Shown: positions 18,469-26,999 of the stretch, piece by piece
Layout of the letters: every line of letters starts with the position of its first letter
Position numbering within the stretch: position 1 is the stretch's first letter
Assembly (NCBI GenBank): GCA_016764355.1
Contig: JAESSA010000012.1
Coordinates: 1-33,957 of the forward strand
DNA length: 33,957 bases
Source: Sneathiella sp.
GTDB taxonomy: Bacteria; Pseudomonadota; Alphaproteobacteria; Sneathiellales; Sneathiellaceae
Reading direction: 5' to 3'
Notes under the pieces: model-generated
Databases searched by the model: none
Told to the model about the DNA's origin: nothing
What the model saw: the letters and a program-made list of their open reading frames with translations, nothing else
Made by a program: the position numbers and the translations under genes

Positions 18469-18864
18469 ATGGCTGATAAAAAGACGCTTCGTGCCGGGAT
18501 CATTGGGACAATTATCGGCGCGATATGCTGTTTCACGCCATTACTAGTTCTCCTATTAGGCGCGGCCGGGCTGTCTGCTTGGCTCGGCTGGGTGGATTAT
18601 GCGCTTTTCCCAATTATGTATGCCTCAATGGGCGTTGCAGCCTATGGATTATACGTGCGTTCAGGCAAGATCGGGGGGGACCCGAAAGAAATTATTTCTA
18701 TCCTTGTTATTGCAATACTGGGGCTTGTTTTCTGGCTTGAATTCAAGTTTGCCATCCGTATCTCCGTGGCCGCGATGGCTTGTGTCGTGGTCTATGGATT
18801 TTACTTACAACGCCGCAAAGCTTCGATTGTGAGTGTCGAGGCAAATGAAACTGATTTGGATTAA
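18469..18864 (+). CDS. MerF-like mercury transporter with extra C-terminal transmembrane segments
   Basis: KTLRAGIIGTIIGAICCFTPLLVLLLGAAGLSAWLGWVDYALFP matches the MerF N-terminal half including CCFTP, followed by two additional hydrophobic segments. Confidence 0.8.
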   Translation: MADKKTLRAGIIGTIIGAICCFTPLLVLLLGAAGLSAWLGWVDYALFPIMYASMGVAAYGLYVRSGKIGGDPKEIISILVIAILGLVFWLEFKFAIRISVAAMACVVVYGFYLQRRKASIVSVEANETDLD

Positions 18865-18868
18865 AAGT

Positions 18869-20317
18869 ATGGCTGAAACATTGGAAAATTGTTGCGATAC
18901 AGGTACGGCTAACAGGCGAGACGGCGGCTATGATCTGGCGGTAATCGGGGCCGGATCAGCTGGGTTTTCGGCAGCTATTACAGCGGCTGAAAAAGGGGCA
19001 AAGGTTGCGCTGATCGGTGATGGTACAATAGGCGGGACATGCGTCAATGTGGGATGCGTCCCTTCTAAAACTCTGATCCGTGCAGCAGAGGCTGTCCATC
19101 ATGCGAATACCGCCAGCCGGTTCAAAGGAATTGCAGCAAATGCGCGACTTGAACAATGGCGGGAGGTAGTCGCCCAAAAAGATGAGCTGGTCACCGAGTT
19201 ACGACAAGCGAAATATATCGACTTATTGCCCGAATATGAAAATGTGACCTATTTGGAAGGCCCCGCTGAATTTACCCCAGATGGATTGCAGATAAAGGGG
19301 GAGGGGATCAAAGCGGACAAAATAATTATTGCCACAGGATCCCGGGTGAATATCCCATCCATTCCGGGAATTGAGGATGTGCCGTATTTAACAAGCACAA
19401 CTGTCTTTGATTTGACGCAACTTCCGCGTTCTATGTTGGTTATCGGCGGGGGATATATTGGCTGTGAAATCGCTCAAATGCTCTCACGGGTCGGTGTCCA
19501 TGTTACACTTGTGACAAGACGCCGTCTCTTGCCTGAGTCTGAACCAGAGATAAGTGACGCCTTGGCGACGTATTTTCGAGACGAAGGAATATCCGTTCAA
19601 GAAGGGGTGACCTATAATCGGATTTCTCAATCCGGAGGGGGGATATCACTTGGTGCCATTATTGATAGTGTTCCCCATTCCATTCAAACAGAGCAAGTCT
19701 TGATCACAACCGGGCGCGTCCCAAATATAGAAGGCTTAGGCTTGGATGCCGGCGGCATTGATATGAACAAAGAAGGCGGCATCGCCGTTGACGAACATAT
19801 GCGGACATCCAGACTTGACGTATATGCGGTAGGGGATGTGACAGGCACAGACCAGTTTGTTTATATGGCCGCTTACGGTGCAAAGATCGCGGCTGAAAAC
19901 GCAATTGATGACGCAGGCCGCCGGTATGATAATTCAACAATGCCCGCCGTCGTCTTTACCGATCCACAAGTGGCAAGTGTCGGCTATACAGAAACCGCTG
20001 CCACCGACGCAGGCTATAAAGTGCTGACATCCGTTCTTCCTTTGGAATATGTCCCCCGTGCCCTTGCAGCCCGAGATACACGCGGATTGATCAAGCTTGT
20101 TGCAGATGCTGATACCAAAAAAATACTGGGTGCCCATATTCTGGCACCAGAAGGGGCGGACAGTATCCAAACCGCCGCACTGGCAATTGCTAATCAAATG
20201 ACCTATGTCGAGCTGGGAGACATGGTCTTCCCCTATCTCACAACGGTAGAAGGCCTGAAACTTGCCGCCCAGACGTTTGAGAAAGACGTATCGAAGCTTT
20301 CTTGTTGCGCGGGGTAA
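18869..20317 (+). CDS. merA: Mercuric reductase (no N-terminal heavy-metal-associated domain)
   Basis: DLAVIGAGSAGFSAAITAAEKGAKVALIGDGTIGGTCVNVGCVPSKTLIRAAE, VYAVGDVTGTDQFVYMAAYGAKIAAENA, C-terminal SKLSCCAG. Confidence 0.95.
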   Translation: MAETLENCCDTGTANRRDGGYDLAVIGAGSAGFSAAITAAEKGAKVALIGDGTIGGTCVNVGCVPSKTLIRAAEAVHHANTASRFKGIAANARLEQWREVVAQKDELVTELRQAKYIDLLPEYENVTYLEGPAEFTPDGLQIKGEGIKADKIIIATGSRVNIPSIPGIEDVPYLTSTTVFDLTQLPRSMLVIGGGYIGCEIAQMLSRVGVHVTLVTRRRLLPESEPEISDALATYFRDEGISVQEGVTYNRISQSGGGISLGAIIDSVPHSIQTEQVLITTGRVPNIEGLGLDAGGIDMNKEGGIAVDEHMRTSRLDVYAVGDVTGTDQFVYMAAYGAKIAAENAIDDAGRRYDNSTMPAVVFTDPQVASVGYTETAATDAGYKVLTSVLPLEYVPRALAARDTRGLIKLVADADTKKILGAHILAPEGADSIQTAALAIANQMTYVELGDMVFPYLTTVEGLKLAAQTFEKDVSKLSCCAG

Positions 20318-20339
20318 TAAGGATAATCAACGGGGCAGG

Positions 20340-20927
20340 TTATCGTGTTTTACCTGCCGCTTTGACTACGGCGGATTTAATTGATGTGGCTATGTTTTGA
20401 GCGATAGCATCATCGCCAATGGCTCGAACAATATTTAGGCCTCCTATTAACGTAGAGAGTAAGGTCCAGGCTCGGGCTTTTTTTTCTGCATCGTCACCAT
20501 CAGCAAGCCCATCAATCATCAAATTCGTGATTTGTGACATTTTCTGCTCGTAAATTGCCTGTAATTTGGTATCAGATCGTACGACTTCGGAGGTCAGTGA
20601 TGCCATTGCACATCCGCATTCAAGGTCTTCTATATGAGGGGACTCAAGATAATAATCGGCAAAGGCTTGAACCCACTCAGTTTTGAATTCGTGCTGAAAT
20701 TTGGGAACACTTTCAATTACTTCATCTAAACCCATGATCAAAATCGCTTCAAAAGCTTTGTTCTTGGATCCCAAATGAGCATAGAAGGCGCCAGACGTCA
20801 CACCCGCTACTTTTGCGATCCCATCCACACCAATGCCTGCAAAACCGTGACTTCTGAAACTTCGGCTGGCCGCATCAAGCATGCGCAATTTGGTTTGCTC
20901 TTTCTTTGTCAGCACTTTTTTCTCCAT
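20340..20927 (-). CDS. TetR/AcrR-family regulator
   Basis: MEKKVLTKKEQTKLRMLDAASRSFRSHGFAGIGVDGIAKVAGVTSGAFYAHLGSKNKAFEAIL: TetR HTH. ATG at 20927 chosen; the ORF track uses TTG at 20960. Confidence 0.9.
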   Translation of the reverse strand: MEKKVLTKKEQTKLRMLDAASRSFRSHGFAGIGVDGIAKVAGVTSGAFYAHLGSKNKAFEAILIMGLDEVIESVPKFQHEFKTEWVQAFADYYLESPHIEDLECGCAMASLTSEVVRSDTKLQAIYEQKMSQITNLMIDGLADGDDAEKKARAWTLLSTLIGGLNIVRAIGDDAIAQNIATSIKSAVVKAAGKTR

Positions 20928-20930
20928 AAA

Positions 20931-21002
20931 TATAGCGATCGTTATTTTTTTAATTGACAATATAGTGATCGTTATTTAAATAGTATTTATAGCGATCGTT
21001 AT
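20931..21002. promoter_or_regulatory. Three-copy TetR operator-like array (TATAGYGATCGTTAT)
   Basis: TATAGCGATCGTTAT at 20931..20945, TATAGTGATCGTTAT at 20961..20975, TATAGCGATCGTTAT at 20988..21002; each is nearly palindromic around CGATCG. Confidence 0.8.
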
Positions 21003-21058
21003 AAAAGAATTTTCGCTGAATATCAACCTAATTGTCGCCCCATTAATGGAGAGATTGA

Positions 21059-21856
21059 ATGCCTCATTTTCCGAAAGAAAAATCTGTTTTAGCTGACGTC
21101 ACCATGAAGCGGCGAGACTTGATTACATCTACTGCACAAATCGTTGCTGGAACAATGGTTGCTGCTGTTGTTGGCGGCGGTGAAGTTTTCGCACAATCGA
21201 CTCCCAAGAAAAAGGAACCCCAAATGCAAGCAAAAGCATTCGTTTACACTGAAGTCCAAATTTCGATCCCCTTTGAAGACGCCCCTTGGCAAAAAATTAA
21301 CGAGGCCATTAAACAACAACCCGGTTTTATCAATAAAACATGGTTCTCTGGGGTTAATAATAATTCCCTCGGCGGCTTTTATGAATTTGACAGCATAGAA
21401 AATGCTCAAAAATTTGTAACAGGCTATTTCCCTATGGAAGCCGCTGGCTTTGGGGCGGCGCATAATACTCGAATTTTTGACGCTAATTTGGTTAAAGAAG
21501 CGAGCCTTGAGCTAAATTCTCCGCATTTTGGTGGAACACCGACAGGGAAACCGGCCGCCTTTGTATATACAGAAGTGCAAATTAATGTGCCGTTCGTGGA
21601 GGCTCCTTGGAAGGAGCGTAATCCGATTTTGAAGGCAACACCGGGTCTAATTGCCAAGACTTGGTTAAGTGGTCTTCACACGAATACACTCGGCGGTGTG
21701 GACGCATTTGACACCCTTGAAAATGCTCAAAAATTCGCTTTGGAAACGTTTCCTAAAACGGCCCAGAAGATGAACGCAGCCTTCTATACGAGAATATTTA
21801 ACGCCAGTCGGACTGAAGCTGCTAGCCGCGATATGAATTCCCCTTTCTACGTTTAA
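21059..21856 (+). CDS. Exported protein with two tandem YdhR-like (monooxygenase-fold) domains
   Basis: MKRRDLITSTAQIVAGTMVAAVVGGGEVFAQ Tat-like signal. Two internal repeats: AFVYTEVQISIPFEDAPWQKINEAIKQQPGFINKTWFSGVNNNSLGGFYEFDSIENAQKF and AFVYTEVQINVPFVEAPWKERNPILKATPGLIAKTWLSGLHTNTLGGVDAFDTLENAQKF. Likely translated start is at or near MKRRD. Confidence 0.75.
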   Translation: MPHFPKEKSVLADVTMKRRDLITSTAQIVAGTMVAAVVGGGEVFAQSTPKKKEPQMQAKAFVYTEVQISIPFEDAPWQKINEAIKQQPGFINKTWFSGVNNNSLGGFYEFDSIENAQKFVTGYFPMEAAGFGAAHNTRIFDANLVKEASLELNSPHFGGTPTGKPAAFVYTEVQINVPFVEAPWKERNPILKATPGLIAKTWLSGLHTNTLGGVDAFDTLENAQKFALETFPKTAQKMNAAFYTRIFNASRTEAASRDMNSPFYV

Positions 21857-21880
21857 TTCACTTAAGATTGGATAAATCAC

Positions 21881-22339
21881 ATGTTTAAGAAAATTTCACT
21901 CGGACTTGTTTTTTCTGCAGGTTTATTTGTCTTCTCCGTCTCAAGCGCGCAAGCTGCTAACCATAGTTGTATCGTCCTTGGGGGAACGGCGCTGGCCAAT
22001 GCAGTTAGTGAGACTGAGTTGGTCGGTGCCTTAACAGGTAGTTTTGCCGGGGGCGCTAGAGCCAAAATTACAGCGCAAAGAGAAACCGCAACTGGCCTTT
22101 CAATGGATATGGAACATTATTTTTTGAATGATAAAGGGGGCTTGCTGAACACAAATGATGTGGCGAAGCTCACTGCTATCCCTGGAAAAGACAAAACTTA
22201 TATGTTGGAAATTAACTACCATATTCAAAACGCGTCGGGACGCTTCGAGGGATATAAAGGCAGCTTTCAAAGTAAGGGGCTAATTGATCTTGGTGCCGGT
22301 ACAGTTGTTCTTCGCTATAACGGCGAAATCTGTAAATAG
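21881..22339 (+). CDS. Hypothetical secreted protein (152 aa)
   Basis: Signal peptide MFKKISLGLVFSAGLFVFSVSSAQA; followed by terminator at 22357. Confidence 0.75.
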   Translation: MFKKISLGLVFSAGLFVFSVSSAQAANHSCIVLGGTALANAVSETELVGALTGSFAGGARAKITAQRETATGLSMDMEHYFLNDKGGLLNTNDVAKLTAIPGKDKTYMLEINYHIQNASGRFEGYKGSFQSKGLIDLGAGTVVLRYNGEICK

Positions 22340-22356
22340 CTGGAAAATAGTAGAGA

Positions 22357-22384
22357 AACGGGCTTCTGCGGGAGCCCGTTTTTT
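22357..22384 (+). terminator. Rho-independent terminator
   Basis: AACGGGCT-TCTGCGGG-AGCCCGTT followed by TTTT. Confidence 0.85.
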
Positions 22385-22483
22385 ATCTTAAGTTCAATAA
22401 ATAAAAGGCCGGTAGAAACCTGCCAGCTTCACATGTTTTTGCCTCAGACGAGGCACGCCGATTGAAGGTCTGACATGGCTTCG

Positions 22484-23362
22484 TTATTCAAGAAGGTGTG
22501 TTAATTTCCCGTATAGCCAACCTTGGGCATGGCCCATTCGTTGGTTTTTTGCGCGAATTAGATCGACTGAAAGACTCCAGGGTTTATGGTCGAAACTCAA
22601 CGGAAGCTGGATGAGTTCTTTGTTCTTTATGGCCTCTTCCACTAGGTGGCAGGGCATATAAGCCCAACCAATGCCCTGCTTGACCATCTCCTCAATGGCA
22701 TGAAAGCTATTTGCCCACCAGATTTCCGCGGATATTTTAGCAACTTGATCAAAATCCGTAGCGATCTCTCCTCGCAAGACCAATTGCCGGTGAGGAATCA
22801 GATCAACGACATTCACGCTGTCAATTTTTGCTAAGGGGTGCGCTGGATTGCATACTGCGTGAAAGGGGACGTGGCCAATGAAACCCAATTGTACATCTTG
22901 CTTAAACGATAAATCAGAAAACATGAGCCCAAGGTCTGCTCTCTGTTTTTTAATAAGGTTGATGACATCTGTACTGGGGATGTAAATAATTTCTATTGCG
23001 GTCGCCGGAAATGCATCTCCAAATTCCTGTAAAATGGGCCCCAAGGTTGGGACAAAAAGGGCGTTGTCCAAGGCGAGCCTGATGATGGCTTCATCGCCTC
23101 GTCCTACCGCCTGAACCGCCGTGTTTAATTCTTCCGTCTGCCGCAACACAGCCTCAGCATAGGCAAATAACTGCTTCCCTTCTGGAGTTAAGCTTGGTTT
23201 GCGGGTGCTTCGGTCAAATAGTTGAAGGTTTAAATCAATTTCAAGATTAGCAATTCCTTGACTGATTGCCGACTGCACTTTCCCCAACTTCCTTGCGCAA
23301 GCTGAGAAGGACCCAAGTTCAGCAGATTCAACAAACATACGGAGTTGTTCTAGATTATACAT
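22484..23362 (-). CDS. LysR-family transcriptional regulator
   Basis: MYNLEQLRMFVESAELGSFSACARKLGKVQSAISQGIANLEIDLNLQLFDRSTRKPSLTPEG: LysR HTH. Confidence 0.95.
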   Translation of the reverse strand: MYNLEQLRMFVESAELGSFSACARKLGKVQSAISQGIANLEIDLNLQLFDRSTRKPSLTPEGKQLFAYAEAVLRQTEELNTAVQAVGRGDEAIIRLALDNALFVPTLGPILQEFGDAFPATAIEIIYIPSTDVINLIKKQRADLGLMFSDLSFKQDVQLGFIGHVPFHAVCNPAHPLAKIDSVNVVDLIPHRQLVLRGEIATDFDQVAKISAEIWWANSFHAIEEMVKQGIGWAYMPCHLVEEAIKNKELIQLPLSFDHKPWSLSVDLIRAKNQRMGHAQGWLYGKLTHLLE

Positions 23363-23447
23363 ATCACCAATACTGATGGTTATTAACTTTTTTATCTCAT
23401 AAATACAGATATCATAGTTTACATTAATGTTTTAGGAGTTTTAGTAA

Positions 23448-23861
23448 ATGCAAACCAAAGAGCGTATTTTCCACATGGTGTTATTTGAAGTAATTGCCCT
23501 TAGTTTGCTCGCGCTGCTCGCCGTATTGTTTACGGGAAATGACCCTCTGTCCATGACAGGGCTTGCCGTTTCCTTAAGCCTGATCGCCATGGCGTGGAAC
23601 TTTATCTATAATATCGGCTTCGATCATTTTGCCGGTGCTGACAGAATAGGCCGCAGTTTAGCCAAGCGTATCGGCCACGGAGCCGGGTTCGAGCTGGGAA
23701 TGATCATATTCTCCTTCCCCGTCATGATGTGGATGTTGAAACTGGATTTCTGGTCTGTCCTCATGTTGGACATCGGCGCTGTCGTCTTCTTTTTCCTCTA
23801 CGCCATCGCCTTCAACTGGGCTTATGACGTCATTCGTCATAATTATGGGCAAAGGGCGTAA
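23448..23861 (+). CDS. PACE-family (AceI-like) multidrug/biguanide efflux transporter
   Basis: Two bacterial-transmembrane-pair repeats: ERIFHMVLFEVIALSLLALLAVLFTG...MAWNFIYNIGFDHF and RIGHGAGFELGMIIFSFPVMMWMLKL...FNWAYDVI. Divergent from LysR, as in aceR/aceI. Confidence 0.88.
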   Translation: MQTKERIFHMVLFEVIALSLLALLAVLFTGNDPLSMTGLAVSLSLIAMAWNFIYNIGFDHFAGADRIGRSLAKRIGHGAGFELGMIIFSFPVMMWMLKLDFWSVLMLDIGAVVFFFLYAIAFNWAYDVIRHNYGQRA

Positions 23862-23991
23862 GATTCATGCGTCACTACTAATTAAGGTTTCTATTTTGGG
23901 AAAGCTCACGACGTGATCGCAAACGATGCTGTGAATAAGAAATCTTTTGCGTCGAGGGAAACTAGAATAAAGCCGACTAAAGAGCGGCAAG

Positions 23992-24041
23992 TTAATGTGA
24001 CAACATCGTTTAGGTGATTTTTAACGACATTGTCACATTAA
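23992..24041. repeat. Imperfect inverted repeat with TTAATGTGACAA / TTGTCACATTAA arms
   Basis: TTAATGTGACAACATCGTTTA...TAACGACATTGTCACATTAA; 12 bp perfect at the outer ends. Confidence 0.75.
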
Positions 24042-24052
24042 TGAGTAGAAGA

Positions 24053-24547
24053 TTAATTTTTGACGATCGCTTCTGCCCAAGCAGTACGTTGCTGAAGACT
24101 ATCTTCATTGTCGCCTAGGAATTGCGTGTAGTTTTCAGGATCAAAATTTATAGCGATGACATTGATTTCGTCGCGTGCCGCATCAATCCGAATTCTAGAG
24201 ATGGCTGAATTGAAAATTTTGAAGTAAGTAAATTTAATATGCTCGTTTGGCATATATTTTTTAAAAATCTGATTTCCCAAATAGCGAATAACTGGGATGA
24301 CTGTAGGCTTTTTGCCTTTTTCTTCAATTATAGAGTCGACTTCTGCCATGAATGTAAAAACATAGTCTTCGACTAGGTCTTCCATATCAAGAATCCGTTT
24401 GGACTGATCTTCTGGAATTTCATCGATACCATTGACCCAATTATAGACTTGAAATGGCTTAACATTCAGAAGAAGGGACGTTTCCTTGTGGGAAAGTCCG
24501 AGGCCAAATAATAATTCATCAAATTGGCCGGGTTGTAATTTACTCAA
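24053..24547 (-). CDS. Hypothetical protein with N-terminal HTH-like segment
   Basis: MSKLQPGQFDELLFGLGLSHKETSLLLNVKPFQVYNWVNGIDEIPEDQSKRIL looks like an HTH (YdfM/DUF1870-like style); remainder unassigned. Confidence 0.6.
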   Translation of the reverse strand: MSKLQPGQFDELLFGLGLSHKETSLLLNVKPFQVYNWVNGIDEIPEDQSKRILDMEDLVEDYVFTFMAEVDSIIEEKGKKPTVIPVIRYLGNQIFKKYMPNEHIKFTYFKIFNSAISRIRIDAARDEINVIAINFDPENYTQFLGDNEDSLQQRTAWAEAIVKN

Positions 24548-24812
24548 GTTATTTCCTTAACAAGTCTGAGACATTAAGATCTCAAAGAATATTGATTGAT
24601 AATATCAATTTTGGGTGATTTGTTCCAAAGGTATTTTTGCGTTAGCAATATCTTGTGTTCAAATTGGTTCTCGCAACGTGCCTTTTTCCTAAAAATTGAG
24701 CTAATGTCGAGTGTTAAGCGTTAAAAGTTAACGTGACAACACCTATCATTAAATGATTAGTGGCGGCAAGGAAGCGGAAATTTAGTTTTTTTATAAATTA
24801 CCAAGGCGCGAT

Positions 24813-25709
24813 ATGACCAACCCGGCACCCATTTATGTGATTGACCGTAAAACCGGAAAACAGTTTGAAGAGACAGTTTTAGGAGAAAAGTGGATCCGGT
24901 GGGCGTATCAAAATTCTGAATCTCATTTCCTTGAGCGTGTTTTATTTCGGTCGAAATTAATCAGTAAATTAATGGGGGCATGGTACGATTCCTCTTTTTC
25001 CAAAAGTAAAATTGCCCCGACAATAGCAGAGCTTGCAATCGACGAAAGTGAATTTGCCGAACCAACGGACAGTTACGTGTCCTTCAATGATTTTTTCATC
25101 CGTCATTTAAAAGAAGAAGCACGGCCCTTCAGTGACAAAAAAGAAGATATTGTGTCCCCAGCCGATGGGCGCACGTTAGTCTTTCCAAAACTGGACGAGA
25201 ATACATATATCCCCGTTAAGGGATTCCCATTTTCAATTAAAACAATGCTGCCCGATATTTATGACCGTTTCACCAATGGGGCGCTTGCCATTATTCGGCT
25301 GTGCCCTGCGGATTATCACCGGTATCATTTCCCTTGCACAGGTACCATTACCCAAAGCATTGATATTCAAGGCGCGCTGCATTCTGTAAACCCCATTGCG
25401 CTGGGCAGTGGTCCGGATGTTTTTAGCGAAAATAAACGGACATATACGCTTATCGATACGCAAAATGCTGGAACCATGTGCTTTATTGAGGTGGGCGCCT
25501 TCGGTGTCGGTACTATCGTTAATACTCGTACAAACGGCGCAGTCAAAAAAATGGATGAAAAAGGATTTTTTAAATTTGGCGGCTCCACTGTTGTTGTTCT
25601 ATTCGAACAGGACCGCATACAATTCAGCGAAGATCTCGTCGAAAATAGCGCAGCAGGTAAAGAAACATTGCTAAAACTGGGGGAACCGTTGGCTACGGTC
25701 ATTTCTTAA
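24813..25709 (+). CDS. psd: Phosphatidylserine decarboxylase proenzyme (type II-like)
   Basis: SFNDFFIRHLKEEARPF, IVSPADGRT, RLCPADYHRYHFPCTG, FKFGGSTVVVLF with GGST pyruvoyl-processing motif. Confidence 0.93.
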   Translation: MTNPAPIYVIDRKTGKQFEETVLGEKWIRWAYQNSESHFLERVLFRSKLISKLMGAWYDSSFSKSKIAPTIAELAIDESEFAEPTDSYVSFNDFFIRHLKEEARPFSDKKEDIVSPADGRTLVFPKLDENTYIPVKGFPFSIKTMLPDIYDRFTNGALAIIRLCPADYHRYHFPCTGTITQSIDIQGALHSVNPIALGSGPDVFSENKRTYTLIDTQNAGTMCFIEVGAFGVGTIVNTRTNGAVKKMDEKGFFKFGGSTVVVLFEQDRIQFSEDLVENSAAGKETLLKLGEPLATVIS

Positions 25710-25775
25710 TCGAACACATTAATTATTAGGCTGACAGCACCTTTATTACTGCAGCTATCAATTTGGGGAAATTTT

Positions 25776-26822
25776 ATGAGCATCATGATTTATGGTGCCA
25801 GTGGATATACTGGCCAACTGATCTGCCAATATTTAAAAAACAGTGGGCTGTCGATAACTCTTGGTGGACGATCAAAAGCAACGATGGCCTCTATTGCACA
25901 AGAAACCGGATTTCCGATCGTTGAGATATCCCTCTCCAACGTGGAAGGCTTGCAATTAGCACTGAAAGATATTGATGTGGTTCTGCATTGCGCTGGGCCA
26001 TTTTCAGCCACATCAAAACCAATGATCGATGCCTGCATTGCCTCCAAAACCCATTATCTGGATATCACTGGTGAGATTGATGTGTTTGAAGCCGCAGCCC
26101 TGTGTGATGCAGAGGCTAAATCGGCAGGCATTATGCTGATGCCGGGTGTCGGCTTCGATGTGGTGCCCTCAGATTGCCTTGCTGCACATGTTAAGAAACG
26201 ACTGCCGGACGCAACGGAATTATTTATTGCGATTAGAGGATTGAACCAGCCTTCCCGCGGTACTGCCAAGACAGCGATTGAAGGCCTTAGAAGCGGAACA
26301 AGAGGCCGACGGAACGGAAATATTGTCTCTATTGAGCCGGCTGAAATCCAATCCGTCGACTATCAGGGAACACCCGTTGACTGCGTGCCAGTCTCTTGGG
26401 GGGATGTCTCCACCGCCTGGCATTCGACCAAGATCGCCAATATTACGGTCGCCTTTGAAGCCAGTAAACAAATCCGCCAGATGGTTACAATGCCCCGTGC
26501 TTTGCGATGGTTTCTTGGTACGGGATTTGGCCAGAAAGCGTTGAAAAAACTGATCGACAAGCGCCCGCCTGGTCCCAATCAAAAACAACGACAGGCAGGC
26601 CATGCTGATATTCTTGCCATTGCCAAAAACGCGACAGGCACAGAAGTCAAATCCCGGCTTAAAACACCGGAAGGCTATAGTCTGACCCAGTTGACTGCGG
26701 CCGAAATAGTCAAACACGTGCTGGCCGGAAAATTTGAACCCGGTTTCCAAACACCGTCGAAAGTTTTTGGATCAGACTTTATCCTTGAGTTCAACGACTG
26801 TGAAAGAGTGGACGTGAACTGA
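25776..26822 (+). CDS. Saccharopine dehydrogenase-like / trans-acting enoyl reductase-like NAD(P)-binding protein
   Basis: IMIYGASGYTGQLICQYL, TLGGRSKATM, VVLHCAGPFSATSKPMIDACIASKTHYLDITGE, MPGVGFDVVPSDCLAAH. Confidence 0.88.
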   Translation: MSIMIYGASGYTGQLICQYLKNSGLSITLGGRSKATMASIAQETGFPIVEISLSNVEGLQLALKDIDVVLHCAGPFSATSKPMIDACIASKTHYLDITGEIDVFEAAALCDAEAKSAGIMLMPGVGFDVVPSDCLAAHVKKRLPDATELFIAIRGLNQPSRGTAKTAIEGLRSGTRGRRNGNIVSIEPAEIQSVDYQGTPVDCVPVSWGDVSTAWHSTKIANITVAFEASKQIRQMVTMPRALRWFLGTGFGQKALKKLIDKRPPGPNQKQRQAGHADILAIAKNATGTEVKSRLKTPEGYSLTQLTAAEIVKHVLAGKFEPGFQTPSKVFGSDFILEFNDCERVDVN

Positions 26823-26999
26823 GTGGAAATTATCAGCAATCAGTATGTTGTGAGGGGTAATTAGGCCTTCCCTGATAGTGTGGCATTGAAATCACCCCTG
26901 AAGGCTTTGGAGGAAAAAGTTCATCAACTGAAATAGATCCAATAGCGAGCATCGAAAATTCAAGAAATTATCAGATTAAAGTTGAACTTCTTCAATGAA

